From Paracentrotus lividus (Eukaryota > Echinodermata > Echinoidea > Camarodonta > Echinidae), in the NCBI GenBank assembly GCA_940671915.1, contig CALNVZ010003426.1, forward strand, positions 41,968,621 to 42,032,620: a stretch of DNA of 64,000 bases, read 5' to 3'. This document shows, in pieces, positions 13,640-25,859 of the stretch (positions are counted from its first letter, which is position 1; each line of letters starts with the position of its first letter). The notes under the pieces are model-generated. The model made no database searches and was not told the DNA's origin. It saw only the letters and a list, made by a program, of their open reading frames with translations. A program made the translations under genes and the position numbers.

Positions 13640-15370
13640 TGCAGGATCCAGGGGCGTAGCGTCCGCCCCCCACTATTGCGCGGCGGAAAAAAATGGAAAA
13701 AGGGAGAAAGGGAGATAATAGAAGAGAAAAGAAGGGGAAGGTGGGAAGGAAAGGAAATAAATATGAAAAGTAATTCAGGAGAATAACGAATAAAGAAGAA
13801 AATAGTTTGTAGTGTTTTTTTTACAAACTATGTGCATGAGAACACAAAAGTGCATTATATTTCATGTTTTGCTATGTTGTTCGGATACTTTGTTAGGTTA
13901 TACGTAGGCCTATCAATGCTCATGATGACAGTACAAAACTTCTTCTCTGACTTAATAATATAATAAAAATTAATAAATTAATATTGACTAGAATTTCGAT
14001 TTTTGAAGTTATATTTCAACTGCCGCCCTGAGCTCCATACTCTTGTGCCATGTTAATATTATAAAAAAAAATAAAGCTCACATTTATTGCGCTCACATTC
14101 TGCAGATCAGATAGGTTCTCTTATGTTAGCATAGACAAAAAGTGCTATGATTATGTTTTAATTGATAACCACAATTTTCGATTCGGCGTTGCGCAGTGCT
14201 CATTGTCAATAAATGAATCTCTTTCTTTTAGGATAACAAAAAACGCCTAATCTGCCTCGTTTCTGATTTTCCAGGTAATATATTTTTTAAAATTTTGCTC
14301 GCCTACGCGCTCCATTTCTTTACTGACAATTTCCTTTTTAGGAGCATAGAAAATAAAAGCTCTTAAATACTTTCTACAAATTTTATCTACCAACCAAATT
14401 TTTCGCTCGCGCTTGGCGCTCGTTTTATGTGAGATACGCGTCCTTTCAATAGATGAAAACAAATATTAAAAATGTCTCGTTTTTATTAATATAATTCAAC
14501 AAATATGCTTGCAGACTCAAATTTATGTAATGGATAATTATCTTGAGTTAAGCAACAAATAAAATTTTTAAAAATACACTGTTTCCGAGGATGATTATCA
14601 ATCAAAAAAAAAAAAAAAAAAAATCGACTCTCGCCTTTGCGCTCTCATCGTTTAAATAATTATCCTTATTAAGTTATTTAAGCATTGCACAAAAAGCGCC
14701 GCCACTGTTCAGGTGTTATTATTTAAAAAAAAAAAAAAAAAAAAAATAGAAAAAAATCAGCTCTCTCCCATCTATTTGATGAGAAATTATCTCTTAATAG
14801 AATAGAACAGAAAGGCTTGATATATCAAAGCCATCTCGTCTTGAAGTTTCCTGAGCATACACAAAAAGCGTTAAACTGCATGTTATTTCAGATGAATATC
14901 AACAAAAAAAATAAATAAAAAATACTTCCACTTCATGCTCGCATTGTTTAATCATGTCTTGTAAATAATATGTCTTGTCAAGTCACAACTGTCGTTTCAT
15001 TTTAGAATTGAATTGAATAAACACGAACTGAAACTGATATATAAACCAATTTACAAAATCGCGCTCGCGCTCGCATTAGTTCAATTACACAAGTATCTTC
15101 TTTATGAGCAGAGCCAACGAAAAACGCTTAAAATTGCAATTTCAGGAATATACCAAAAATCTCGGGCTCGCGTTCGCGCTCGCATTTATTGAATACATTA
15201 GTTGTTGGTGAAAAAAAACCCCGAAAATAACCAGTTCTAAATTACTGCCCTTATGCCTATACTTACCCCCCCCCCCCGGCCTTAGCTTCAAGCAGCTGAT
15301 AGTAAAAAGAGGGAAATGTGGATTTAAAAAAAAAACATCCCCCCCCCCCCATGGAGAATTGCTGAATCCG
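13640..15370 (-). repeat. Copy of the GC-motif array element
   Basis: This is the reverse complement of 23229-25020. It shows gcgctcgcgctcgc-like blocks at roughly regular spacing between AT-rich segments with poly-A runs, bounded by GGATCCAGGGGC at the left and a C/G-rich end near 15265-15375. Confidence 0.75.
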
Positions 15371-15949
15371 CCCCTGTCATTCGTATGCTTCTTCTTAACA
15401 GTATCTCTAAATCTCCCGGGGCCTCAGAAAAATGTGTATGTTGTGTACACTGTTAATCACAATTACATATACATTAAATATATTTGTGGGTTACTTATGT
15501 TTATGTTCAGCGGATTTATATTCCCTTTAAATTTCGCTTTGATTATCGTGTTAAAATGTGTCTGAAAACGCATAAGGTCTGTCATTTAATTGTGTGTATA
15601 ATCTCACATCAACTCAAAGAAAAACAAAATTTATATTTATAGCAATTTGAAATATAATGAAAGTTATTTCATTGACGTAACTAGATCCCAATTTTACGAA
15701 ACTAAAAGCAAAATGTTACTTGTTTTCTTCTTTAAAACGAATTTTTTTTAACAAAAAGAATTATCAAACACCAAAAAAAGCTGCCGTAATCAAATTGTTA
15801 CATTAAAGGGCGACAGAAAATAATTTAGAAAATTGGGGACCAATCTCCTTCTAACTATGTTATAAATCATTGCTTCTGTTCTGACAAAAAGACTAAAAGT
15901 AATTCCAACCGTTTAATTTCAATACCAAGTTGGATATATAAAGGCGAAA

Positions 15950-16611
15950 TCTAACAGAAAACTTCGCTTAAATCGAAGATATATTTTCTTATTACAGAAA
16001 CTACTCACATAAAGATTAATACTAGCTAACTGCTTCGAAAAGCCTTCGACTGTTTAATTGGGATCTTTCTATTTGAATTTTAAAAGATTGGTTTTTAAAA
16101 ATGAGTTTTGCAAAGGATTACTACGTTATATACAAATGTGAAAAGCTGTTAAACGTGAATGGGATGTTTAAAAGAAGAAAAAGCATACAAGAAGGTGGCG
16201 TCAAGGCTGCCCCCTTTCAGCACTTTTGTTAATCTCACTGTCGAGGTGTTACTATAAGCTTAAGACAGAGATCCAGAAATAAAAGAAAAACTATTTTGAT
16301 CTGTTGAAATAAAAATTTACCATTTGCTGACTGATGCGACATTATTTGTCCGATGACAAACTCTTTAAAAAAAGTAATACAAATTTGAAAATTTCAGTTC
16401 TTTCTCTGGATTACAGTAAACAAATCAAAATGTTCTATACTAGATATCAGGGAATCATAGAGGTGATGTAAACGGTAACCCATAACTGATTCTGATGTAA
16501 AGATACTAGGTGTTCACTTCGAGAGAATGAACAAAAACTTAATAAGATTCATAATTGGAACCCTCCAAAACTTCAAAAAGAGGATATTATTCGACTTTGG
16601 AAATCTAGACG
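15950..16611 (+). mobile_element. Copy of the L1/Tx1-like LINE reverse transcriptase, cut at the contig 2 junction
   Basis: With frameshifts, the plus strand encodes KAFDCLSWDL near 16040, a GVKAAPF-type relic of the G-x-R-Q-G-C-P-L motif near 16198 and F/L-ADDATLFV near 16325, which are reverse-transcriptase core motifs in the correct order. The element stops abruptly at 16611, where sequence homologous to 31215 begins. Confidence 0.6.
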
Positions 16612-17386
16612 TTGAGTTGCTAAGCATGTAGATCAAATAGTAAGTTACATATATAATATATTATATTTATTTATTAAATTGTTTGACAATTTTGAAATGT
16701 TTATTTCTCTCTATATATAAAGTTATTCTGAGTGTTTTGAAATTTTGTGGTAAAATGCATATAATCTTCTAAAAATGAATAATGTTATAAAAAATCAATA
16801 CAAACATGTTAAGTTGATGGTTTACATTCAAATCAGTGCTTCCAGACAGATCTTTATAGAAAAAAAGGGTAAAAACATACTGTCCGGTATTTCCTACACT
16901 GTAGGGAATGCCGGACAATTTACGATGACGTCATTATTTGCATATAACTGCCTCAACAAATATTTGATTACCTCAATTTTTTTGGAAAATAAAGTTGAAT
17001 GATGTAGCTAAGCAATGAGAATCTTTTTCTTGATTGATTTTATTGTTTTCATGTGCTAATTAAGCAAATGAGCTTAAGTGGCCGGTATTCCCTACATCTA
17101 CCCTATGTAAAAGAAATACTTTATACTTTGCATAGTAATGAGCCAGTAATCAACTTTTCAATTGTGTTCTAATAACGTGATAACGTTGGTATCAAATGGG
17201 CCGTATTTGGCAAAATATTCTGGCTCGCCGTTACACCAGTGAGTGTATCTCACATGCCTACATGCGTCTCTTTACTGGTTAACAAGTATACCTTTCTACA
17301 AAATATGAATAACAATTCATGGAACCGCCAGTGAACCTTCTCTTGTCCCCTAGAGCGCCCTCTCAGATGAATTAAAAACAACTGGC

Positions 17387-17411
17387 CTGATGAAGGCCAT
17401 GCTGGCCGAAA
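17387..17411 (+). ncRNA. Hammerhead-ribozyme-like core (contig 2 copy)
   Basis: CTGATGA at 17387-17393, a short GGCC/GGCC stem with a small loop and then GAAA at 17408-17411 match the hammerhead core order (CUGAUGA, stem II, GAAA). Penelope-like retroelements are known to carry such cores. Stems I and III and the cleavage site are not evident by eye. The copy at 31985-32008 has lost one G of the stem. Confidence 0.4.
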
Positions 17412-17452
17412 GCTTGTGAATTAAAGGAATTTGATAAAATATAAATAATATA

Positions 17453-18421
17453 CACTGTCCGTCATAAAGGTGGAATATTTTTTTGCCGCTATAGCGACTT
17501 GATTTTGCTCTGACTTAATTTCTTGATATGTTTGTCCCTGCTTTTACTTTTGCGGACCTGGTATATCGTTGGACACTCTCCAACCCTTCACTGTGGACCT
17601 TTTTCAAAAAAGTAAGTCACCCCCGTAATGCCTTTTTGTCATTTTTTCTTTATTTTGGCGGCCCCTTTTTGTTTTCCCGGCCAATCAAGCCCCCTCAGTC
17701 CTACCTCCAGAATAGCGACTGAGGTGTACTGTTTATATTGTTCTTTATATTAATCTATATTTCTGGACAGGCTAAGGTTCTTGTCTAGGGAGGGTTGAAG
17801 TAAAACGAGATTGGTGAAAAATTCGGAATATTTATTTCCATCTTATGCTGAAAACAAAAAGAAATGAAAAACCAGCTTAACCTTAATATTCATCATTTTC
17901 CCTTAAATTTGCTTAGCCTTGATGACAAGGTGAAATATCATTATTGATAAAATTTATTTGGATTTATGTTTGGTTGAGATTTTACAATACAGATTTAGGG
18001 AAGATAGAAATTTCATTGTGTTAAAAATGAAATAAAATGAATTTGACCCCAATCAAAATAAGATTAACCTGCTCCAAGACAAAAGAGTCGAGCCTGTAAC
18101 CATAAATCTAGATTTAATTTAAAGAGCAATAACAAATTCTACGACCTCAGCGTGTTCCTTGGGCGTGGACTGAGGGGGCCTTGGTGGTCGCGGAACAAAA
18201 AGGGCCCCAAAATAAGAAAAATTGACGAAAATGGCCAATCTTCTGGGGTTGAAAACTTTTTGAAGATAAAAATCCCAGACGTGGAAGGGTTGAGGGGCGT
18301 CAATGTAATACCCAGGATCCCAGAAAGTGAAAGCGGTGACAGAACAATCCAAGAAAATTATAACGGCAGCAACATAATGTCGCTTGAGCAGAAAAAATAT
18401 TCATCTTTTATGCGAACAGTG
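17453..18421. mobile_element. Foldback MITE, contig 2 copy
   Basis: Same element as 32050-33031, TA-flanked, with ends CACTGTCCGTCATAAAGG and the complementary GCGAACAGTG. Frames within it are read from the inverted arms and are not genes. Confidence 0.75.
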
Positions 18422-20569
18422 TAAATAAAAGATGCTCCTGCATAGCACGTTACTCAATGGGCCGTTTTTTACTTTTTACTAGTGTATATAAGATTGTGAT
18501 TTTTATATATACACAACACACACACACACACACACCACACCACACACACATATACGTCGAAAAAAACAAGATGGAGATTGCGTGTGGTGAAAACGACTTC
18601 TATTTGCCAAGCTTTCGCTTGGTTTTTAGTTTCGACTACAGTTCCCAACCAAGAAGCATATCAATAATAGTATATAATATATATATATAATATATATATA
18701 TATAAATATTACTATAATATATATATATATTTTATATAATGCGGCCGATGGGAACTGCTCTTCTAACATGGGCTACTGATCTTGTATTAAGCCTCTTACA
18801 AGTCTTACAAATGTTTACTATTATTATTAATATTTATTTACGATGTTACATAGATAATGTATACAGTATATCTATAAATGCATACAATAACAGATCAATT
18901 TTTAAGATTAAGGCACCTTATAGTGTTCTAAAAAATTTGTAGAGCACTCATTTTCGCACATCAGATTAAAAAGAGATTAATGATATGACAAATTTATCGC
19001 CTCCTTGCACTTTATATGTAGTAGCTCCGCCGCTTTTTTTTGGTTTTCGTTCGCTGTTGTAGTTTCAAAGATATTAATAGTTTTACCAGTTAAATTGCTT
19101 AATGAGAGATTGAGTACGAACACAGTCAAGCGAGCAAAAGCCAGGGATCAAGCGATGTATGAGCTGGAGCAATACTAGATCTCACAGGCGTATAGGAAAT
19201 ATTAAAAAAATGATAGGCGCTATATAAATATTGAATTATTATCATTATTGTTACTATGATAACATTACAAGATTATTACAGATGTGTGGATATACAGGGT
19301 GAATAGATGTTTTTTTTTTTTTTGGGGGGGGGGGGTCAAGACCTGATCACAGAAGCAAATTTCTGTGATCACTTCCACACAAAAATTGTTTTGATATAAT
19401 ATTTACTCGATTTATTTAAGGGAAAAAAAATGTTTTACATTTTGACCAGAAATCAACGAAATGAACTTAAATTGTGTATATTTCTCACGCCTTTTCTGTT
19501 GCATCTGGGATTTATATATTTTTCTAATAATATTCACTAATGTCATAATTACAAGATTAATAGTAAATTGGATTGCTTTGAAATTTGGCAACTACGACCT
19601 TAGATGAGATTGAAATTGATGTCGGTGTAAATATTTTTCATTTCAAAGTTGCTATCCCTTGCGAGTGTAATTGGGTCGAAAAACATTCTATACCCTGATT
19701 TAATAAGAGCAAGAGTTTAATTGATAATGTTTATGGCAGCAAGAAACTTTGCACAACTTGCTTTTTAAATGCTTCAGGAAATCATATATTGACAAGTGAT
19801 ATTTAAATCACTCGATTCTCGAAGGACAACAGAGCCCGAATGTTTGTTTGGCTTAATAATGTTTTATCATTGACTATCAAATATGAACACAGCGTATCAA
19901 AGAGGTCAACTGTTGTCCACTGTTTGCTTTAAGACATTGCATGACATTCTGTTTTAGACCATCTCGCCGCAGGGGAAAGAACTTTTTACGGTGGTTGAAA
20001 TTGTCATGGCATAAAAGCTCTTATGCTAAGATGCATGTTTTGAAATTTAAACTAATAAGCTAGAAGCACACTTAAAGTTGACTTAAGAAGGGGATGAATT
20101 GCCATTAAATTGGGTTCTACAGATAATGTATAGCATATATAAGTTGTTCAAACAGATAGCATATCACAAAAATCCTCTGGCTTCTCAATATTCTGGTTTG
20201 ATAGTTCATGAAATTAACCTCCTGCCTGGGTGTGAAAGACTAGTGTACTCTAGTACACTCTGAGGGTGACGTCACGGCCGGGTATTGTGTATAACGTGCC
20301 TGGATGTTGAATACAGAATGATGCGCAGATAGAGTTAGATAATTTTACCAATTTTTTTTCAAGGAAGTCAATTCAAATAATTAAGGATCATATGTACAAA
20401 TCTGTACTATCCCTATATAAACAATAGTATAAATAACGATTTCCAAGTCTTAAATTGTGCAGTATTATTGCAAACAATGAGTTATTTATTGATATTTTTA
20501 CTATTTTATATATTTTTTAACTCCGAGTATACGATCGAGTTCTGTGAGGTGACGTACATTGTAGATCCG

Positions 20570-20839
20570 GTCGCTCACACAGTGCACACGCAGCTTGAGC
20601 AGCTTGTTCCGTATACGTGTGTATTGTGTAGTTTTATTTGTGTGTGTTGCTTCGCTGTACACATTATACTGTGCATTTCTGTGGCTTACTTATGATGATT
20701 TCGTTATTCCTTGTTGACAAGTATTCAAGATCAAATGGGTGAAGTTTGGATCAAAATGACCTTTCTATGAATTTCGAAGACATATAATGAAAGATAATGA
20801 AGCAAACTCACAAAGAAATTGACAAACAATTCTACTTAC
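20570..20839 (+). pseudogene. Broken copy of the membrane-protein first exon (contig 2)
   Basis: Homologous to 976-1276 (minus) and 35205-35519. It is frameshifted by several indels and runs into the N gap before its splice donor. Promoter-like sequence precedes it (TGACGTCA near 20267 and TATATAA near 20415). Confidence 0.5.
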
Positions 20840-20864
20840 NNNNNNNNNNNNNNNNNNNNNNNNN
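20840..20864. other. 25-base assembly gap
   Basis: A run of 25 N separates contig 2 from contig 3. Confidence 0.98.
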
Positions 20865-22990
20865 CTTGTGTGTTTACAATTTACAAATAAATGAACAGTG
20901 TCGTGTATTTCACCGGTCAAAAGAACAAAAGCCGGATTATTTACTTATTTTCCATTTATATAAATTATATTTATCCGGTTAGTATGTATGCAACAACTCT
21001 GTAGTTTGAATTCAAATGATTTTATTTTCTTTATAGCTTGTAAATTGAATTCCATAATCAAATGCCAATTGATTTGATCTTGTTTTCTAATAATTCTTCA
21101 TTTGGTTTGTAGCTATTGGTTTCACAATTCTATTGCTCAAGATCATATTGTAGAACAATTTTGACTTTCTTTATTATACATTACTAAGTACAGTTTTCAT
21201 AATACCAATATTGTCTGAGTTCTGCTACTATCATTTAATTGTCTGGTCATATCTTTTTCCCATACTGGAAATAGCATTTATAACAATTTATATTCTTGAA
21301 ACAAAAGAAGCATGTTTATTGTGAAATAGATGAGTTAGTTGCCTTCAGTGACATTAGCTTTGATTGAACAATGATATCTTGATTTCAGAATACCTGCATC
21401 ATACCTTTTTGAAAAATATTACATTTTTATTGTAATCTTTTATATTCGAGTTTAAACCATAGTTTTTCATTTTGAATATCGCTGTGTTCGATATCAATTT
21501 GCACGATATTTTTATTTGATTCTTTTAAACTAAACCAAGCACATATCATTTCCTTTATAATATTTAGCATTTTCATATTTCTACAAACACATATATTCAT
21601 TTTTTTGTACAGTTGCTATTTAGCACATGTTTTAAACCACCTAATTTGTGAAAGAAAACAGTTAATTATTTTATTCAACTTAGAATCCTATGCGGAAAAA
21701 ATAATGTAATATCCATTTTAATAGGAAGCTTTAAAGGAGGCTATCCCAAATCAACCATTATTCAGTCCTCCAAAGTTATATTTGGAACAAACAACACTTC
21801 TTACTTTGTCATTTCTTGCTATTCCATAAAAATGGAACAACAATAGAAATTTATTTGTTTAAGTACTTTTTGGGCATTAAATCATTGTGTTGTAAATGAT
21901 TTGAGAAACCAAAAAATGTTTTATTATTATTGTTGTTTTTCCAGATAAGTGTTTAAACGTCTAGATTTCCAAAGTCGAAATAATATTTCTCTATTTTTGA
22001 AGTTGGAGTCCAAGTATGATCTATTAGTTTTGTTCATTCTCTCCGAAGTGAACACCTAGTATCTTTACATCAGAATCAAGTTATGGGTAATACCGTTTAC
22101 ATTCCACTCTAGATTTACCACTGATATCTAGTATAGAACATTTTGATTTGTTAACTGTAATCCAGAGAAAAGAACTGAAATTTTTCAATTTTGTATTACT
22201 TTTTTTAAAGAGTCCTTTGTCATCGACAATAATTCGCATCATCAGCAAATTTTTGTAAAATTTTTATTTCAAACGACTCAAAAAGTTTTATTCCTTTTAT
22301 TTCTGGCATCTCTTCTTACTTAATTAGCTACACCTCGACAGTGAGAATAAACAAAAATGCCTGAAAGGGGGCAGCCTTGGACGCACACCTCTTGATATGC
22401 TTATTCTTCTTTTAAACCTCATTCACGTTTACACAGCTTTTCACATTGTATATAAACGTAGTAATCCATTTGCAAACCTCATTTTTAAAACAAATCTTTT
22501 TAACATTCAAATAGAAATCCCAACTTAAACAGTCGAAGCTTTTTCGAAAAACAGTTGCAGTATTAATCTTTATGTGAGTAGTTCTGTACATTAATAAAAT
22601 ATACTTCGATTAGCGAATGTTTTCTGTTAAGATTTCGCCCTTTAATATATCCAACTTGGTCATTTTGAAATTAACGTTGAATTACTCTTTTTAGTCTTTT
22701 TGCCCAGAAACAGAGCAATGATTATAATTCATAGTTTAGAAAGGGAGATTGGTCTCCAATTTTCTAAAATTATTTCTGTCGCCCTTTCTTATGTAACAAT
22801 TTGATTACGGCTAGCTTTTTGGGTGTTTTGATAATTCTTTTTGTTAAAAAAAATTTCCGTTAAAGAAGAAAACAAGTAACAATTTTGCTTTTAGTTTCGG
22901 TTAAAAATTGGGATCTAGTTACAGTCAATGAAATTAAATTCTCAGTTATAATTCAAATTTGCTATAAATATAAATTTTGTTTTTCTTTGA
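20865..22990 (-). mobile_element. L1/Tx1-like non-LTR retrotransposon fragment
   Basis: Read on the minus strand with frameshifts, it contains EKAFD-like sequence near 22540, a Q-G-C-P-L-S reverse-transcriptase motif near 22360-22375 (CAAGGCTGCCCCCTTTCAGG), an ADD-type catalytic region near 22230, an N-K-S-K-like region near 22160 and, further on, a D-K-V-R then Y-N-F-G-G-L stretch (about 21770-21830) typical of the C-terminal part of L1-superfamily ORF2. No single frame is open for long, so it is a dead copy. Its 3' end lies in or beyond the N gap. The assignment to the L1/Tx1 group is from motif style only. Confidence 0.6.
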
Positions 22991-23228
22991 GTTGATGTGA
23001 CAATTAATACACACAAATTAAATGACAGACCTATGCGTTTCAGCGACTACATTTTAACACGATAAATTCAAACGAAATTCTAAAGGGAAATAAATCCGCT
23101 GAAATCATAACAAAAAGTAACCCCACAAAATATATTTATGTATATGTATTGCTTGATTAACAGTGTACCAACAACATTTTCGAGGCCACGCGGAGATAGA
23201 GATTACTGTTATAAAGAAAGCATACAGA

Positions 23229-25020
23229 ATGACCCAGAGGCGGGATCCAGGCATTCTCCAGGGGGGGGGATTTTTTTTAAATCCACACTTTCCCTCTTTT
23301 ACTATCAGCTGCTTGAAAAGCTAGCGCCCGGCGGGGGGCGGGTAGTATAGGCATAAGGGCATAAATTTTAGGGGAACTGGTTATTTTCGGGTTTTTTTTT
23401 TCACCAACAACCTAATGTATTCAATTAAAAATGCCGAGCGCGAAGCGCGAGCCCGAGAATTTTGGTATATTACCTGAAATGACAATTATAAGCGTTTTTC
23501 GTTTGCTCTGCTCATAAGAAGATACTTGCATGTAATTGAACAATGCGAGCGCAAGCGCGATTGTAAATTTTTATATATTCAGTCAGTTCGTTTTATTCAA
23601 TTTCACTTCTATTAAATGAACAGACAGTTGTACTTGACAAGACATATAATTTACAAGACATTGAATTAAACAATGCGAGCATGGAAGTGCGAAGTATTTT
23701 TTATTTATTTTTTTTTGTTGATATATCAATCTTGAAAAAATGCAGTTTAAACGCTTGTGCTAGCTCAGGAAACTTCAGACAGAGAATGCCTTTTGATATA
23801 TCAACCTTTCTTGTTCTATTTCTTATTAAAAGATAATTTATCTCATTCAAATAATAGGAGAGAAGCTGCATTTTTTTTTCTATTTTTTTTTTTTTTTTTT
23901 TTTTTAAATATATAACATCCTGAAAACAGTGCCCGCTTTTTGTGCAATCCTTAAATAACTTCAAAAGGATAATTATTTCAAAACGATGAGAGCGCAAAGC
24001 CGAGAGTCGATTTTTTTTTTTTTTTTTTTGATTTGATATATCATCCTCCAAAGCAGTTATTTTTAAAATTTTATTTGTTGCTACACTCAGATAATTTATC
24101 TCATTAACAATAAATTGAGCTCAAGCGCCAATATTTTGTTGAATATATTAATAAAAACCAGACATTTTTAATATTGTTTTTCATCTTCATGGAAAAGGAC
24201 GCGTATCTCTACGCAAATAAAACGAGCGCCAACGCGAGCCGAAAATTTGTTGGTATGATAAAATTTAGAACAGTATATTTAAGAGCTTTTATTTCTATGC
24301 TCCTTAAAAAAGGAAAATTGTCACGTTTAAAGAAATTGAGCCGTAGCGCGACAAATTTTAAAAAAAAATATATTTACCTGAAATCAAAACGAGGCAATTA
24401 AAGCGTTTTTTGTTATCCTAAAGAAAATGATTCATATCTTTATGACAATGAAGCGTGCGCAAAGCGGCCGAATCGAAAACTTGTGGGTTTATCAAATTGA
24501 AACAGTACCACTATAGCATTTTTGTGCTATGCTCATAAAGAGAACACTGAGTCTGATTGCAAGAATGTGAGCGCAAAATGTGAGCTTATTTTTATAATAT
24601 TAAGACATGCACCAAAGAGATAAGTGGAGCCAAGGCGCAAGTTGAAATACTAACTTAAAACGAAGATCATGCATATTTTTATTTACTTATTTATTATTAT
24701 TCATTATTATTTCCGCAGGGGGTGTATTTTTGTACTCATCATGAGCAGGATAGGCCACGTATAACTAAACCAAAGTAATCGAACACATAGCAAAAACTGA
24801 AATTAAATGCCACTTTTAGTTCTCATAACATAGTTTGGTAAAAAAAAACTACAACTATTTTCTTCTTTATTTTTTTTCTTCCTGAATTTACTTTTCCATT
24901 TTTTCCTTTCCTTCCCCTTCCCCTTCTTTTTCTCTTCTTTTTCTCCTCTTTCTCCCTTTTTTCTATTTTTTTTCCGCCGCCAATAGGGGGGGGGCGGACT
25001 CTACGGCCCCCTGGATCTCC
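23229..25020. mobile_element. GC-motif array in an element with GGATCCAGG inverted ends
   Basis: The left end reads GGCGGGATCCAGG followed by a G run; the right end is a G run then CCCCCTGGATC, forming short inverted termini. Between them, AT-rich DNA is punctuated by GAGCGC..AAGCGCGAG-type blocks near 23435, 23545, 23672, 23985, 24222, 24340, 24452 and 24567, mostly about 110-125 bases apart, each near an AAGCGTTTTT-like segment. It is a degenerate tandem array inside a probable non-autonomous DNA element. Similar GGATCCAGGGGG sequence occurs at 61738. Confidence 0.6.
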
Positions 25021-25859
25021 TATGCGAATGAAACTCTTTATTATAAAGTTGATTGATAATTGCCATTGGCTATCTATAAATGATTAAATAGTTCTAAATG
25101 GTAATTCAATAGCGCCTCTTTTGGATTACATTAAAATAAATTACTTTTGTGGTTTATGTCACCGCCTGTCAATAAATCGTTAAAGTATCGCAAAGAAAAA
25201 AAATCTAGTTTTATGTCTTTTTTAAAGACAACAAAATACCTTAAAGTTTTCGTTGAATAGAATAAGAAAGCGAATAATATGATGAATAGTCGAAATCCTA
25301 ATACGCTGGTGGGATTTATATCTAATAAATCTAATTAGCATCACAAGTAACATGCATTCTGCTTATGCTCATCGCTTGTCAATGGAATCGTATAAGTTCG
25401 CACAAAATTATTTTGATTTCTTTTTATTGATACTTACCTGACAAAGGCCTATTTCGGCTTTTTTATATTTTCTCATTTTATCTCATTTTTTAATTTTGTT
25501 TGGTTATGAATATGCATATAACTTGTTTATACTTTGTAAAGGAGAGTGTAAATATTATATGTATGCGACACATGGAATATTTGTTTAATACATTTTATAT
25601 ATATCTTTATGGAAAATAAAATAATAAATATGAATGAATGAATAAAGATACCTTATATTCCATGAATTTAATTGTATTCGTAGACCATAACAGAATGTTT
25701 AATTCTGACTGAAACAATTTTTCGAACATAAAAATGAGAAAAACTTCAGTTTTTATAATAATAAACAATTCAGACGTTTGTCTTACCTTACTTGAGCTGA
25801 CAAGTACATATAGCGATAATAGGGCATGTGTTTAGTCACCTATCATTCTGTTCAACTCA

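Larger units (their letters stand above)
7693..16611 (-). repeat. Contig 2, left part: inverted copy of 21957-31228
   Basis: From the gap rightward this is the reverse complement of contig 3 from about 31228 down to about 21957. In order it contains the GGGTAG element terminus, the three immunoglobulin exons (minus strand), the CR1/Jockey-like LINE (about 11290-12880), the GC-motif array (about 13640-15370) and part of the L1/Tx1-like LINE. Errors are mostly single-base indels. Confidence 0.9.
16611..20839 (+). repeat. Contig 2, right part: direct copy of 31215-35470
   Basis: The copy starts at gagttgctaagcatg (compare 31214-31230) and ends at the N gap after ttctacttac, matching 35461-35470. 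From about 19330 to 20839 it is nearly identical to 33965-35470 with only scattered substitutions, so this pair is much closer than either is to contig 1. Confidence 0.9.
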
